Shown: positions 25,283-36,284, numbered from the stretch's first letter. The stretch: 64,000 nt of DNA from Rhodococcus sp. Z13 (GCF_025837095.1 NZ_CP107551.1:2536668-2600667); one strand, 5' to 3'. The notes: generated by a model not told the origin, from the letters alone. Made by a program: numbers and translations.

Positions 25283-25501
25283 CACGGCACACGACAGGCG
25301 CCACGCTCACCCGATCCGGGGCGGCGGGGCGCCCGTCGCGCGTTCCCGGCCCCGTTCCCGCATCCCGCTTCCGTGGCCCGCTTCTGCATCCCGCTGCCGT
25401 GTCTCGGACAGGTGAAATCTCACGCATTCACGCTCCGGCCTGCCGATGTGGGGTGATCCTGGGAAAGATCCACCGTCCACTGACGCAGGTCGGAGGTCCA
25501 G

Positions 25502-27292
25502 GTGCTGGAGTGGGGAACGGTCGTCGCCGACAGCGCGATGTGGACGCTGAAGGCCTACGCGATCACGCTCGTGGTGTTCCTGGCCGTGCTCGTCGCGGTG
25601 GTGCGATTCACCCACTGGGGACGGCAGTGGTGGCGTGTCGCCGGGTCGTTCTTCGATCCCCGCAACGGTCTCGGCGGGCCCGGGCTCGCCGCGGTCGTGC
25701 TGCTGCTGACGGTCTTCGCGGTGCGGATGAACGTGCTGTTCTCGTACTGGTACAACGACTTCTACACGGCCATCCAGAATCTCGACGAGTCGGCGTTCTG
25801 GCGGTTCATGCGGGTCTTCGCGATCCTGGCCACCGTGCACGTGGTGCGCGCCCTGGTCGCCTATCTGCTCGCGCAGACCCTCGACATCCGCTGGCGGACC
25901 CACCTCAACGAGCATCTGCTGGACCGGTGGCTGCGGTCGGGATCCTTCTACAAGGACCGCTTCGTCTCCTCCCCCGTCGACAATCCCGATCAACGGATCC
26001 AGGTGGACATCACCGATTTCGTCACCACGACCCGGGTGCTGTCGATGGGCGCGGTCACCGCGGTGTTGTCGATCGTGAGCTTCACCGGCATCCTGTGGGA
26101 CCTGTCGGGGCCGCTGACGATCTTCGGCACCGAGATCCCGCGCGCGATGGTGTTCCTCGTGTTCGTGTACGTGCTCGTCACCACGGCGGTCGCGTTCTGG
26201 ATCGGCCGCCCGCTGATCCGGTTGAACTTCCTCAACGAGAAACTCGGCGCCACCTACCGGTACGCGCTGGTGCGGGTGCGCGAATACGGCGAGTCCATCG
26301 CGTTCTACCGCGGCGAGAACGTCGAACGCGGCGGACTGCTCTCGAGGTTCGCCGCGGTGATCCGCAACTGGTGGCGGATCGTGTTCCGGATGCTCAAGTT
26401 CGACGGCTTCAACCTGGCCGTGAACCAGACGGCGGTGATCTTCCCGTTCCTCGTGCAGGGCCCGCGCCTGTTCGCCGGGCAGGTCACCCTCGGCGACGTG
26501 ATGCAGACGTCCAACGCGTTCGGCCAGGTGCACGACTCGCTGTCGTTCTTCCGCGAGTCGTACGACGACTTCGCGGCGTTCCGCGCCACCACCATCCGCC
26601 TCAACGGGCTGCTCGACACCACCGAGCACGCCGAGGAACTGCCCACCCTCGCGGCGACCGAGAGCGGGGATCGCCTGGAGCTGGCGGGACTGTCGGTCAC
26701 CACCCCGTCGGGCACACCGCTCGTCGCCGACCTGTCGCTGAGCGTCGCGCCCGGGGAGGCCCTGCTGGTGCGGGGCGCGTCGGGCAGCGGCAAGACCACC
26801 CTGCTGCGGACGATCGCGGGACTGTGGCCCTATGCGCGCGGCACCGTGGATCGCCCCGTCGGTGACGGCCTGTTCCTGTCGCAGGACCCCTACCTGCCGC
26901 TGGGCACTCTGCGCGAGGCCGTCACCTATCCGCACGAGACGGTCCACGACGAACGTGCGGTGCGGGCCGCGCTGGAGCGGGTGCAGCTCGGGCATCTCGC
27001 CGACCGTCTGGACGCGGAGGCGGACTGGGGCCGGACCCTGTCCCCGGGCGAGCAGCAGCGCCTCGGCTTCGCCCGCATCCTGCTGTCGCGGCCGGCGATC
27101 GTGTTCCTGGACGAGGCGACGGCCGCGGTCGACGAGGGACTCGAGGACGCGCTCTACCGCACGGTGCGCGAGGCGCTGCCGGAGTCGGTGATCGTGAGCG
27201 TCGGCCACCGGAGCACCCTGGACCGGTTCCACGACCGGGTGCTCGAACTGCGGGGCGACGGCCGCTGGGCGATCACCGACCGGGTGCCGTGA
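25502..27292 (+). CDS. BacA/SbmA-like ABC transporter (Rv1819c type)
   Basis: A 596-residue fusion of a six-helix SbmA/BacA-like membrane domain (about 1-370, with NVLFSYWYNDFYTAIQN, VRALVAYLLAQTLDIRWRTHLNE and YRGENVERGGLLSRF) and an ABC ATPase domain (Walker A GASGSGKTT, signature LSPGEQQR, Walker B IVFLDEATAAVDEG, H-loop VGHRSTLDRFH). Characterised relatives (Mycobacterium tuberculosis Rv1819c) have an exporter fold but import hydrophilic compounds such as cobalamin and peptides. GTG 25502 follows GGAGG by 5-6 nt. The signature has SPGE instead of SGGE, as in this subfamily. Confidence 0.92.
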   Translation: MLEWGTVVADSAMWTLKAYAITLVVFLAVLVAVVRFTHWGRQWWRVAGSFFDPRNGLGGPGLAAVVLLLTVFAVRMNVLFSYWYNDFYTAIQNLDESAFWRFMRVFAILATVHVVRALVAYLLAQTLDIRWRTHLNEHLLDRWLRSGSFYKDRFVSSPVDNPDQRIQVDITDFVTTTRVLSMGAVTAVLSIVSFTGILWDLSGPLTIFGTEIPRAMVFLVFVYVLVTTAVAFWIGRPLIRLNFLNEKLGATYRYALVRVREYGESIAFYRGENVERGGLLSRFAAVIRNWWRIVFRMLKFDGFNLAVNQTAVIFPFLVQGPRLFAGQVTLGDVMQTSNAFGQVHDSLSFFRESYDDFAAFRATTIRLNGLLDTTEHAEELPTLAATESGDRLELAGLSVTTPSGTPLVADLSLSVAPGEALLVRGASGSGKTTLLRTIAGLWPYARGTVDRPVGDGLFLSQDPYLPLGTLREAVTYPHETVHDERAVRAALERVQLGHLADRLDAEADWGRTLSPGEQQRLGFARILLSRPAIVFLDEATAAVDEGLEDALYRTVREALPESVIVSVGHRSTLDRFHDRVLELRGDGRWAITDRVP

Positions 27293-27578
27293 CGACCCGC
27301 CGCGGCGTGCGCGAAATCGACGGCCGTTCCACATATCTCGACTTATGTCGCCGAACGCGAACGGAATCGATCCGCAGGGCCGAAGGGACCGAATCGGACA
27401 GAAATTCCGACATTCGTCCTGTTTGCAGTTCTCCCGTTTGGAGATGACGCTCAGATCGCGTACTAATTGTGTCGCGTCATCAAACTGTGATGGGGATCAT
27501 GGTTTGACGCACATCAGGCGGGTTCGCAGGGGATCCCGCCGTGAGCTGCTCGGTCGACGAGCGGAGGAACCTTCGACG

Positions 27579-29129
27579 ATGCGCTTGCCCATGCCTCCCA
27601 CGGACTCGATGTTCCTGCTCGGAGAAAGCCGCGACCAGCCGATGCACGTGGGTGGGCTGATCCTGCTGCGACCGGCGCCGGGCACGAACGCCCCCGACCT
27701 CGCACAGATGTTCGCCGGCAACCTCGCCGACGCAACCGATACCGAGTTCGAGGGCACCGGGTCCGATGCCACGGCCGTCGACACCTTCTGGCGCAAGCGC
27801 GCGGTGCGGTCGCTCACCACCCTCGGTCAGTGGGCGTGGGAGGACGACCGGAACTTCGATCTGTCGTATCACGTGCGGCGCAACGCACTTCCGCGTCCGG
27901 GCGGACTCGACGAACTGTGGGAGCTCGTCTCCCGGCTGCACGGCACACTGCTCGACCGGCGGCGGCCACTGTGGGAGGTGCACCTCATCGAGGGTCTCGC
28001 CGACGGCCGCCTCGCCGTCTACACGAAGATCCACCACGCCCTCGCCGACGGGGTGGGCGCGATGAAACTGCTGCGCCGCGCGCTGAGCCCGGATCCGGAC
28101 CGCACCGGGATGCCCGCGCCCTGGGCACCGATCTCCGCGCCCCGCCGGCCGCACGGCGCGGGGACCACGCTCGATCTGCCCGAGGCGGCGGTGCAGGCGG
28201 TCAGGACCGTCGCGACCGACGCGGTGGGGGTCCTGCCGGCCCTGGCCGGCACGGTCGAGCGGGCACTGCGCGGGAAGGGCGGATCGTTGTCGCTCGCCGC
28301 CCCGAACACCATCATCAACGTCCCCGTCACCGGCACCCGCCGGTTCGCGGCCCGCTCCTGGCCCCTCGACCGGCTCCGCGCGGTCGCCGCGGCCGCCGGC
28401 AGTACCGTCAACGACGTCGTGCTCGCGATGTCGTCGGGTGCGCTCCGGGCCTTCCTGCTCGACCACGATGCGCTGCCCGATCGATCGCTGGTGGCGATGG
28501 TGCCGGTGTGCCTGCGGCCCGACAAGGACTGCTCCGGCAACGAGGTCGGCGTCCTGATGTGCGATCTGGGCACCGACGTCGACTCCCCCGCCGAGCGGCT
28601 CGCCACGATCTCGGCGTCGATGACACGCGGCAAGGAGTCGATGCGCGGCATGTCCTCGCTGTCGAGACTGGCGACGAGCGCGCTCGGGGTCGCCCCGCTG
28701 GCGGTGGGCATCCTCACCCGGAACCGGGCGCTGCCCCGGCCGCCCTTCAACGTCATCGTCTCCAACGTGCCGGGATCTCCGGATCCGTTGTACTGGAACG
28801 GCGCCCGGGTGGAGGCGATCCATCCGCTGTCGGTGCCCGTGGACGGTCAGGCGCTGAACATCACCTGCACCAGCACCGACGACGCCATCGCCTTCGGCCT
28901 GACCTCGTGCAGCCGGATCCTGCCGCACCTGCAGCCGCTGCTCGACCATCTCGACGCCGCGCTGGTGGCGCTCGAGGACGCCGTCGGGGTGAGCCCGGCC
29001 CTGAAAACCACCGAGATCACCGAAACCACCGAGGTCACCGAGACCGCCGCGATCACCGATCGGCAGACCTCCCCGGAAGTCACCGACAGCACCCGGGTCC
29101 CCGCGGAGGCGACCGCGCACGCGGTGTGA
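27579..29129 (+). CDS. Wax ester synthase / diacylglycerol acyltransferase
   Basis: A 516-residue WS/DGAT that joins acyl-CoA to diacylglycerol or a fatty alcohol to make storage lipids. The catalytic motif HHALADG is at residues 152-158 within TKIHHALADGVGAM. The conserved C-terminal region has NVIVSNVPGSPDPLYWNG and GLNITC-like QALNITCTSTDD. The N-terminus (MPPTDSMFLLGES) fits the usual PLSPxD start in altered form. A Thr/Glu-rich tail after residue 470 (TTEITETTEVTET) is unusual and probably disordered. ATG 27579 has GAGGAAC upstream. The gap 27293-27578 is more AT-rich than its surroundings and should hold the promoter; no gene is visible in it. Confidence 0.93.
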   Translation: MRLPMPPTDSMFLLGESRDQPMHVGGLILLRPAPGTNAPDLAQMFAGNLADATDTEFEGTGSDATAVDTFWRKRAVRSLTTLGQWAWEDDRNFDLSYHVRRNALPRPGGLDELWELVSRLHGTLLDRRRPLWEVHLIEGLADGRLAVYTKIHHALADGVGAMKLLRRALSPDPDRTGMPAPWAPISAPRRPHGAGTTLDLPEAAVQAVRTVATDAVGVLPALAGTVERALRGKGGSLSLAAPNTIINVPVTGTRRFAARSWPLDRLRAVAAAAGSTVNDVVLAMSSGALRAFLLDHDALPDRSLVAMVPVCLRPDKDCSGNEVGVLMCDLGTDVDSPAERLATISASMTRGKESMRGMSSLSRLATSALGVAPLAVGILTRNRALPRPPFNVIVSNVPGSPDPLYWNGARVEAIHPLSVPVDGQALNITCTSTDDAIAFGLTSCSRILPHLQPLLDHLDAALVALEDAVGVSPALKTTEITETTEVTETAAITDRQTSPEVTDSTRVPAEATAHAV

Positions 29130-29135
29130 CCGCCG

Positions 29136-29915
29136 ATGACGCAGACCGACGAGCCGTCCGTCCGGGTGGAGACGAAGGACCGGGTCACCACGGTGATCCT
29201 GGCGCGACCCGAGCGCCGCAACGCCGTGGACGGGCCGATGGCGGCGGAGCTGGCCGCGGCCTTCCGGACCTTCGACGCCGACCCCGACGCCGATGTCGCG
29301 GTACTCCACGGCGAGGGCGGAACCTTCTGCGCCGGAGCCGATCTGAAGGCGATCGGCACCGACGATCAGAACCGCGTCGAGGTGGAGGGCGACGGCCCGA
29401 TGGGTCCCACCCGGATGATGCTCTCCAAACCGGTGATCGCGGCGGTCGAAGGGCACGCCGTGGCCGGCGGGTTGGAGCTGGCGATCTGGTGCGACCTGCG
29501 GGTGGCGGCCTCCGACGCGGCGTTCGGGGTGTTCTGCCGACGCTGGGGTGTGCCGTTGATCGACGGCGGCACGGTGCGGCTGCCGCGACTGATCGGGGAG
29601 AGCCGCGCGCTGGACATGATCCTGACCGGCCGCCCGGTCGACGCCACCGAAGCCCTGGAGTTCGGGCTCGTCAACCGGGTGGTGGAGCCGGGCACGGCCC
29701 GCGCGGCCGCCGAGGAACTCGCGCGGCAGCTCACCCGGTTCCCGCAGACGTGTCTGCGCAACGACCGCCGCTCGGCCCGGGCGCAGTTCGGGCGCACCGA
29801 GCAACACGCGATGGCCGTCGAGATCCGGCTCGGCCTCGAGTCGCTGGCCGCCGACACCGCGTCCGGCGCCGCGCGGTTCCGCGCCGGGGACGGACGGCAC
29901 GGCAGCTTCTCCTGA
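29136..29915 (+). CDS. Enoyl-CoA hydratase/isomerase family protein
   Basis: A 259-residue crotonase-fold enzyme: ERRNAVDGPMAAEL, the CoA oxyanion loop HGEGGTFCAGADLKAIG, and AVEGHAVAGGLELAIWCDLRVA. The first catalytic Glu of true hydratases is not obvious in GVFCRRWGVPLIDGG, where Arg-Trp-Gly-Val occurs as in many crotonase-family proteins of unknown reaction. It starts 6 bp after the WS/DGAT stop, so the two are an operon, suggesting a role in fatty acid or lipid turnover. Confidence 0.9.
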   Translation: MTQTDEPSVRVETKDRVTTVILARPERRNAVDGPMAAELAAAFRTFDADPDADVAVLHGEGGTFCAGADLKAIGTDDQNRVEVEGDGPMGPTRMMLSKPVIAAVEGHAVAGGLELAIWCDLRVAASDAAFGVFCRRWGVPLIDGGTVRLPRLIGESRALDMILTGRPVDATEALEFGLVNRVVEPGTARAAAEELARQLTRFPQTCLRNDRRSARAQFGRTEQHAMAVEIRLGLESLAADTASGAARFRAGDGRHGSFS

Positions 29916-29951
29916 ACGGGTCCCGAACGGGAGGAGCCCGGACCGCCGCGG

Positions 29952-31556
29952 TCAGTACACGAAGACGGCGCGTTCGGCGAGGTCGAGAACGGGCTGCGGC
30001 AGGATGCCGAGCAGCACGGTGGTGACGGCCGCGAACGCGATCGCCGCGCTCGTCGCGAGGGTGGATGTCGCGAGCCGCGGGGCGTCGGGCAGGGGCTCGC
30101 TGAAGAACAGCAGCACGATCACCCGCACGTAGAAGTACGCCGCGACCGCGCTGACGAGCACACCGACGATCACCAGCGGCGCGGCGCCCGCGCCGACCGC
30201 GGCCCCGAACACCGCGAACTTCGCGATGAACCCGCTCGTGAGCGGGATACCGGCGAGGGAGAGCAGGAACAGCGCGAAGATCCCGCCGAGCAGCGGCGAG
30301 CGCCGGCCCATCCCGGCCCAGCGGGACAGCTCCCAGGCCTCCCCGTCGGGGTCGCGCACGAGCGTCACCACCGCGAACACCCCGACGGTGCCGATGCCGT
30401 AGACCAGCAGGTAGAACAACGTGGACGAGACCCCTGCGGGGGTGCCGGCGACGACACCGGTGAGCACGAAGCCGGTGTGGCTGATCGCCGAGCAGGCGAG
30501 CATGCGTTTGATGTCGTGCTGGGTCACCGCCAGCACCGCCCCGACGATCATCGTCGCGATGGCCACCGCCCACAGGATCGGCCGCCACTGGTCGGCGAGA
30601 CCGGGCACGGCGACGTACAGCACGCGCAGCAGGGCCCCGAAGGCGGCGATCTTCGTCGCGGCGGCCATGAACGCCGTCACCGGGGTGGGTGCGCCCTGGT
30701 AGACGTCGGGGGTCCACGAGTGGAACGGCACCGCGCCGATCTTGAACAGCAACCCGACGGCGAGCAGTCCGGTGCCGAGCAGCGCGATCGTCTCCTCCCC
30801 GGCGTCCTCCCCCACCGCCCGGGCGATCCCGGCGAGTCCGACGGTGCCGGCGTAGCCGTAGAGCAACGCGACGCCGTAGAGGAAGAAGGCCGACGAGAAG
30901 GCCCCGAGCAGGAAGTACTTCAGCGCCGATTCCTGTGACAGCAGCCGCCGGCGCCGCGCGAGACCGCACAGCAGGTACAGCGGCAGCGACAGCACCTCGA
31001 GGGCGACGAACATCGTCAGCAGATCCCCGGACGCCGGGAAGACCAGCATGCCGCCCACCGCGAAGAGCATCAGGGGGAACACCTCGGTGCGGCTCACCCC
31101 CGCCGCGGTGGCCTCCCGTTCGGCGGCGGTGCCCGGGATCGCGGAGGCCTGCGGCGCGAACGCGTCGAGGCGGGCCCCGACGGTCGCGGCGGCGGCCCCC
31201 ACGCCGGCGCGGTCGCGATCGATGCTGCGTTCGGCGACCAGCGCGAGCGACAGCACCGCGACGATCAGGATCGACCCCTGCAGGAACAGTGCGGGCCCGT
31301 CGATCACCACGGCGCCGGACAGGGTCGTGCCGCTGCGTCCGGCCAGGGCCACCACCGCGACGAACGCCGCCACGAGTGCAGCGAACGCGAGGACCACGTG
31401 GGTGCGGTAGCGTCCGCTCGCGGGGACGAACGCCTCGACGAGCACCCCGGCCACCGCGGCGGCGAAGACGATCAGCACGGGGGCGAGCAGACCGTAGTCG
31501 ATCGGCGGGGCCGGGAGGGCCTCGGCCAGGAGCGTGACGCCGGTGGATGCGCTCAT
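29952..31556 (-). CDS. nuoN: NADH-quinone oxidoreductase subunit N
   Basis: A 534-residue antiporter-like membrane subunit of complex I with about 14 helices. It carries the conserved lysine- and histidine-containing helices (ALKYFLLGAFSSAFFLYGVAL; LLFKIGAVPFHSWTPDVYQGAPTPVTAFMAAATKIAAF). It is one of three proton-pumping modules in the membrane arm. ATG 31556 overlaps the nuoM stop in ATGA. It is the last gene of the operon, and the stop is 37 bp from the convergent crotonase gene. The first 40 residues include a helix AGVLVEAFVPASGRY typical of the actinobacterial form. Confidence 0.97.
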   Translation of the reverse strand: MSASTGVTLLAEALPAPPIDYGLLAPVLIVFAAAVAGVLVEAFVPASGRYRTHVVLAFAALVAAFVAVVALAGRSGTTLSGAVVIDGPALFLQGSILIVAVLSLALVAERSIDRDRAGVGAAAATVGARLDAFAPQASAIPGTAAEREATAAGVSRTEVFPLMLFAVGGMLVFPASGDLLTMFVALEVLSLPLYLLCGLARRRRLLSQESALKYFLLGAFSSAFFLYGVALLYGYAGTVGLAGIARAVGEDAGEETIALLGTGLLAVGLLFKIGAVPFHSWTPDVYQGAPTPVTAFMAAATKIAAFGALLRVLYVAVPGLADQWRPILWAVAIATMIVGAVLAVTQHDIKRMLACSAISHTGFVLTGVVAGTPAGVSSTLFYLLVYGIGTVGVFAVVTLVRDPDGEAWELSRWAGMGRRSPLLGGIFALFLLSLAGIPLTSGFIAKFAVFGAAVGAGAAPLVIVGVLVSAVAAYFYVRVIVLLFFSEPLPDAPRLATSTLATSAAIAFAAVTTVLLGILPQPVLDLAERAVFVY

Positions 31557-33211
31557 TCGGATGCACCTTCCTCCCCGGTTCCCGTCGCCGGCGGTCCGGT
31601 CTCGGCGAGCGGACGCTCGACGGGCACGGCCAGTTCCGGTTGCGGCAGGTCGATGGACACGAGGGTGTCGTCGACGGCGGGGGTGATGACGTCGAGGGCG
31701 GGCTTCGGGTAGATCCCGAGGACGAGCAGCAGCGCGAGAAGCGGTGCCACCACGACGATCTCACGTGGCACGAGGTCCGTGAGCCGCGAGCCCGGCTCGT
31801 CGGTGTCCTCCCGGGGCGGCCCGCCCATCATGCGCTGGTAGAGCCACAGCACGTACATCGCGGACAGCACGAGGGCGAGGGTCGCGATCACCGCGCCGGC
31901 CCCGTAGCGCGGGTAGGTGCCGACGAAGACGAGGAATTCGCTGACGAAGGGGGCGAGTCCCGGCAGCGACAGGGTCGCCAGACCCGCGACGAGGAAGCTG
32001 CCGGCGAGCACCGGCGCGACCTTCTGCACCCCGCCGTAGTCGGCGATGAGCCGGGTGCCGCGCCGCGAGACGAGGAAACCGGCGACGAGGAACAGTGCGG
32101 CGGTGGAGATTCCGTGGTTGACCATGTACAGCGTCGATCCGGCCTGTCCCTGCCCGGTCATCGCGAAGATGCCGAGGACGATGAACCCGAAGTGCGAGAT
32201 CGAGGTGTAGGCGATCAGGCGCATCACGTCGGTCTGGCCGATCGCGAGCAGCGCCCCGTAGACGATGGCGATCACCGACAGCGTCACCACCAGGGGCGCG
32301 AAGGTCACCGCCGCGTCGGGGAACAACGGCAGGCAGAACCGCAGCATGCCGAAGGTGCCGACCTTGTCGACGACGGCCATCATGAGCACCGCGACGGCCG
32401 GTGTGGTGCGCACCGCCGCGTCGGGCAGCCAGCCGTGCAGCGGCCACAGTGGGGCCTTGACGGCGAATGCGGCGAGGAAACCGAGGAAGAGCGCCCCGAG
32501 GACCGCGGCGGCGGCGTCGAGGTCCCCGGCGGCAGCCGCGGCGGTGACGACCCGCAGGTCGAAGGTACCGACGCCGGGCTCGGTCCCCAGCCCGGACCGG
32601 GCGGTGACCACGTACAGCCCGATGAGGGCGGCGAGCATCACCAGCCCGCCGAGCAGGTTGTACAGCAGGAACTTCACCGCGGCGCGTGCCCGTTCGCCGC
32701 GGGCGGTGCCGCGGCTGCCGAATCCGCCGATGAGGAAGTACATCGGCACGAGCATCGCCTCGAAGAAGACGTAGAACAGCAGGATGTCGAGCGCGACGAA
32801 GGACACCAGCACCATGGACTCGACGAGCAGGATCAGCGCGGTGTAGGTGTGGGCGGGCCGGGCGCGGCCGTCGTCCTCGGCGCCGGGCCGGTCGTCGTGC
32901 CATCCGGCGACGAGCAGCAGCGGCACCAGCACGGCGGTGAGCAGCACGAGCACCAGCGCGATCCCGTCGACGCCGAGCCGGTAGCCGGCACCGAACGACG
33001 GGATCCACGAGGCCGATTCGACGAACTGGTACCGTGCACCGCCGGTGTCGAAGCCGGCCGCGACGAGCACGCCGACGATCAGCACGGCGAGCGACACCGC
33101 CAGTGCCAGCGCCTTCGCCGTCGCCGGCCGGTGGGTGGGCACAGCGAACACCGCGGCGGCGCCCAGCAGCGGCAGGAGCCACAGGATCGTCAGCCACGGA
33201 ATGCCGTTCAC
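31553..33211 (-). CDS. nuoM: NADH-quinone oxidoreductase subunit M
   Basis: A 552-residue antiporter-like proton-pumping subunit of complex I. Signature segments are LLFYVFFEAMLVPMYFLIGG (with the key Glu), AVKAPLWPLHGWLPDAA (key Lys) and MRLIAYTSISHFGFIVLG. GTG 33211 is chosen because it gives the normal N-terminal helix (GIPWLTILWLLPLLGAAAVF) and has GGTGGAGC upstream; there is a 14-bp gap from the nuoL stop. The C-terminus is Pro/Glu-rich (ETGPPATGTGEEGASE). Coupled to nuoN by a 4-nt overlap. Confidence 0.97.
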   Translation of the reverse strand: MNGIPWLTILWLLPLLGAAAVFAVPTHRPATAKALALAVSLAVLIVGVLVAAGFDTGGARYQFVESASWIPSFGAGYRLGVDGIALVLVLLTAVLVPLLLVAGWHDDRPGAEDDGRARPAHTYTALILLVESMVLVSFVALDILLFYVFFEAMLVPMYFLIGGFGSRGTARGERARAAVKFLLYNLLGGLVMLAALIGLYVVTARSGLGTEPGVGTFDLRVVTAAAAAGDLDAAAAVLGALFLGFLAAFAVKAPLWPLHGWLPDAAVRTTPAVAVLMMAVVDKVGTFGMLRFCLPLFPDAAVTFAPLVVTLSVIAIVYGALLAIGQTDVMRLIAYTSISHFGFIVLGIFAMTGQGQAGSTLYMVNHGISTAALFLVAGFLVSRRGTRLIADYGGVQKVAPVLAGSFLVAGLATLSLPGLAPFVSEFLVFVGTYPRYGAGAVIATLALVLSAMYVLWLYQRMMGGPPREDTDEPGSRLTDLVPREIVVVAPLLALLLVLGIYPKPALDVITPAVDDTLVSIDLPQPELAVPVERPLAETGPPATGTGEEGASE

Positions 33212-33225
33212 CGCTCCACCCCCCG

Positions 33226-35118
33226 TCACAGTGTCACCAGCATCAGAGCGGCGACCACGACGGTCGCGCCGGCGAACATGTACAGCGCGTAGGACCGCAC
33301 GAATCCGGTCTGCAGCCGGCGCAGGCCGCGGGAGAGCGCGCCGACGCCGGTCGCGGCGCCGGTCGTGGACCCGTCGATCGCCACGGATTCGACGCCGACG
33401 AGCGCGCGCACCAGGCCCTGGCCCGGGCGCATGACCACCGCTTCGTTCACCGCGTCGCCGTACAGATCGCGGCGGGCTGCGACGGTCAGCGCCGACACGT
33501 CCTGCGGCGCGGTCTCCGGCACCCGTTCGCGCGCGTACTGCAGGTAGGCGACCGCCACGCCCGCGGCGACGACCGCGAGGGTCAGGGCGGTGACGAGCCA
33601 CACCGGCAGTCCACCCTCGTGGTGGTCGGTGCCGACGACCGGTTCGAGCCAGTGCTGCAGCGCACCGCCGAGTACCAGCAGCCCGCCGGAGAAGACCGAG
33701 CCGACGGCGAGGACGATCATCGGCCAGGTCATCACCGGGGGCGACTCGTGCGGCGCGGTGTCGGCGGCCCAGCGTTTCTCCCCGAAGAAGGTCAGGATCA
33801 TCACGCGGGTCATGTAGAAGGCGGTCAGTCCCGCCCCGAGCAGCGCGGCGGCGCCCAGCACGACGCCTTCGGCGCCGCCCGCCGCGAACGCGACCTCGAC
33901 GATCTTGTCCTTCGAGAAGAAGCCGGCGAAGGGCGGGACGCCGATGATGGCGAGATAGCCGAGTCCGAAGGTCGCGAAGGTGATCGGCATGACGGTGCGC
34001 AGCCCGCCGAAGCGGCGCATGTCGGTCTCGTCGTTCATCGCGTGCATCACCGAGCCGGCGCCGAGGAACAGCCCGGCCTTGAAGAAGCCGTGGGTGAGCA
34101 GGTGCAGGATCGCGAAGGCGTATCCGGCGGGGCCGAGTCCGGCGGCGAGGACCATGTACCCGATCTGGCTCATGGTCGATGCGGCGAGGGCCTTCTTGAT
34201 GTCGTCCTTGGCGCAGCCGATGATCGCGCCGAACAGCAGGGTCGCGGCCCCGACGACGACCACGGCGAGTCGCGCGGCGGGGGCCGCGTCGAAGACGGTG
34301 TCGGCCCGGACGATGAGGTAGACCCCGGCGGTGACCATGGTGGCGGCGTGGATGAGCGCCGAGACCGGGGTGGGGCCCTCCATGGCGTCGCCGAGCCACG
34401 ACTGCAGCGGCAGCTGCGCGGATTTCGCACAGGCGGCGAGCAGCAGGCACAGTCCGAGCGCGGTCACCGTGCCGCTGCTCGCGTCGCGCACCGCGGGGAA
34501 GACGGTGTCGAAGTCGAGGCTGCCGAAGGTGGTGAACAGGATCATCAGGGCGACGAGCAGGCCCATGTCACCGACCCGGTTGACGACGAACGCCTTCTTC
34601 GCGGCGGTCGCGGCGGTCGGCTTGTACTGCCAGAACCCGATGAGCAGGTAGGAGGCGAGACCCACGCCCTCCCAGCCGAGGTAGAGCACGAGGAAGTTGT
34701 CGGCGAGCACGAGCAGCAGCATCGCAGCGAGGAACAGGTTGAGATACGCGAAGAACTTCCGTCGCTCGGCGTCGTGTGCCATGTAGCCGATCGAGTACAG
34801 GTGGATGAGCGAGCCGACGCCGGTGATGAGCAGCACGAAGCAGATCGACAGCGCGTCGAGCCGCAGCGCGAGGTCGACCTGCAGCTCTCCCACGGGAACC
34901 CAGGCGAACAGGGACTGCTGCGCGAGGCGCTCGTCGGCGTCGATGCCGAGCATGGCGACGAACATCGCGGCGCCGACCGCGAACGACGCGAGGGCGGTGG
35001 CGCAGCCGAGGAGGTGCCCCCAGCGGTCGGAGCGGTGCCCGGTCAGCAGGAGCACGGCGGCGCCGGCGAGCGGCAACGCGAACAGCAACCACAGGGCCGA
35101 GCTGGTGAACGAACTCAT
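33226..35118 (-). CDS. nuoL: NADH-quinone oxidoreductase subunit L
   Basis: A 630-residue distal antiporter-like subunit of complex I, with about 16 helices and the long lateral amphipathic helix expected at the C-terminus. Conserved parts are [58 protein letters not shown] in two parts (key Lys and His), and [15 protein letters not shown] lies before the ATG at 35118. It sits between nuoK and nuoM, with 51 bp upstream and 14 bp downstream. Confidence 0.98.
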   Translation of the reverse strand: MSSFTSSALWLLFALPLAGAAVLLLTGHRSDRWGHLLGCATALASFAVGAAMFVAMLGIDADERLAQQSLFAWVPVGELQVDLALRLDALSICFVLLITGVGSLIHLYSIGYMAHDAERRKFFAYLNLFLAAMLLLVLADNFLVLYLGWEGVGLASYLLIGFWQYKPTAATAAKKAFVVNRVGDMGLLVALMILFTTFGSLDFDTVFPAVRDASSGTVTALGLCLLLAACAKSAQLPLQSWLGDAMEGPTPVSALIHAATMVTAGVYLIVRADTVFDAAPAARLAVVVVGAATLLFGAIIGCAKDDIKKALAASTMSQIGYMVLAAGLGPAGYAFAILHLLTHGFFKAGLFLGAGSVMHAMNDETDMRRFGGLRTVMPITFATFGLGYLAIIGVPPFAGFFSKDKIVEVAFAAGGAEGVVLGAAALLGAGLTAFYMTRVMILTFFGEKRWAADTAPHESPPVMTWPMIVLAVGSVFSGGLLVLGGALQHWLEPVVGTDHHEGGLPVWLVTALTLAVVAAGVAVAYLQYARERVPETAPQDVSALTVAARRDLYGDAVNEAVVMRPGQGLVRALVGVESVAIDGSTTGAATGVGALSRGLRRLQTGFVRSYALYMFAGATVVVAALMLVTL

Positions 35119-35169
35119 GTCGCGGTTCCTCTCGGCTCGTCGGGATGTCCCACACTCACTCCCGGGTGG

Positions 35170-35469
35170 TCAGTACTTGAGCAGGTCGGCGTTGTCGACG
35201 GACGCGGAGCGGCGGGTGCGGAAGATCGTCACGATGATGGCCAGGCCGACGACCACCTCGGCGGCGGCGACCACCATGGTGAAGAACGCGAAGACCTGCC
35301 CGTGCAGGTTGCCGTGCATCCGCGCGAACGTCACGAACGCGAGGTTGGCGGCGTTGAGCATCAGCTCGACGCACATGAACACCACGATCGCGTTGCGCCG
35401 CAGCAGCACTCCGACCGCGCCGATGGTGAAGAGCAGTGCCGACAGGTAGAGATAGTTCGCGGGGTCCAT
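35170..35469 (-). CDS. nuoK: NADH-quinone oxidoreductase subunit K
   Basis: A 99-residue membrane subunit with three helices ([58 protein letters not shown]). The two conserved glutamates for proton transfer are in CVELML and [11 protein letters not shown] 35469 overlaps the last base of the nuoJ stop (TGATG). Confidence 0.98.
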   Translation of the reverse strand: MDPANYLYLSALLFTIGAVGVLLRRNAIVVFMCVELMLNAANLAFVTFARMHGNLHGQVFAFFTMVVAAAEVVVGLAIIVTIFRTRRSASVDNADLLKY

Positions 35470-36284
35470 CACCGCTCCTCCCCTCGCTTCTCGGGTCCCC
35501 GGTTGCCGTGCGCCCGGTGCTCCTGCCCGGGTGGCGGCAGGCCGAGATCGGCGTGGTCCCAGTCGCGTCCGATGCGGCCGAGCAGGTCGCCGACGGACAG
35601 TTCGGAGAACGACCCGTCCGGCAGCAGGGCGGGCACGTCGGCGGCGTTGTGCCGGGCGTACACCCCGGCGGCGGGCAACGGGGTGACGCGCTCGCCCTCC
35701 CGGAACCGCCGCTGCGCCAGTTCGCGTTGGGTGGGGCGCGGGCGGAGCCGTTCGCGGTGCGCGAGGACCATCGCGCCGACCGTCGCGGTGATGAGCAGGG
35801 CGCCGGTGAGTTCGAACGCCCACACGTAGTCGACGAACAGCAGCACGGCGAGCGCTTCGACGTTCCCGTCGGCGTCGGCGGCATCGAGGCCGGTGAAGCC
35901 TGCGGCCGAGACGTTGCCGATGCCGCCGATGAGCATCACCGCGAATCCGATACCGACGACGATCGCGAGAACCCGCTGTCCACGGATGGTTTCGACGAGC
36001 GAATCGGCCGAGTCGATACCGACGAGCATGAGCACGAACAGGAACAGCATCATCACCGCGCCGGTGTAGACGACGACCTGCACGACCCCGAGGAACAGGG
36101 CGTCCTGCGCGATGTAGAAGACGGCGAGGACGATCATCGTGGTGGCGAGGAACAGCGCAGAGTAGACGGCCTTGCGGGCGACGACGACCCCGAGCGCGCC
36201 GAGCACGGCGACGGCACCGAGGATCCAGAACTGTACGGCCTCCCCGGTGGAGGTGCGGGTGAGTTCCGCGGCGAGTACGGTCAT
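35469..36284 (-). CDS. nuoJ: NADH-quinone oxidoreductase subunit J
   Basis: A 271-residue membrane subunit of complex I with five helices in the first 180 residues ([41 protein letters not shown] contains the conserved pi-bulge region with GAVMMLF). The hydrophilic C-terminal tail of about 90 residues ([20 protein letters not shown] ... GPEKRGEER) is longer than in E. coli but usual in Mycobacteriales. ATG 36284 overlaps the nuoI stop by 4 nt. Confidence 0.97.
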   Translation of the reverse strand: MTVLAAELTRTSTGEAVQFWILGAVAVLGALGVVVARKAVYSALFLATTMIVLAVFYIAQDALFLGVVQVVVYTGAVMMLFLFVLMLVGIDSADSLVETIRGQRVLAIVVGIGFAVMLIGGIGNVSAAGFTGLDAADADGNVEALAVLLFVDYVWAFELTGALLITATVGAMVLAHRERLRPRPTQRELAQRRFREGERVTPLPAAGVYARHNAADVPALLPDGSFSELSVGDLLGRIGRDWDHADLGLPPPGQEHRAHGNRGPEKRGEER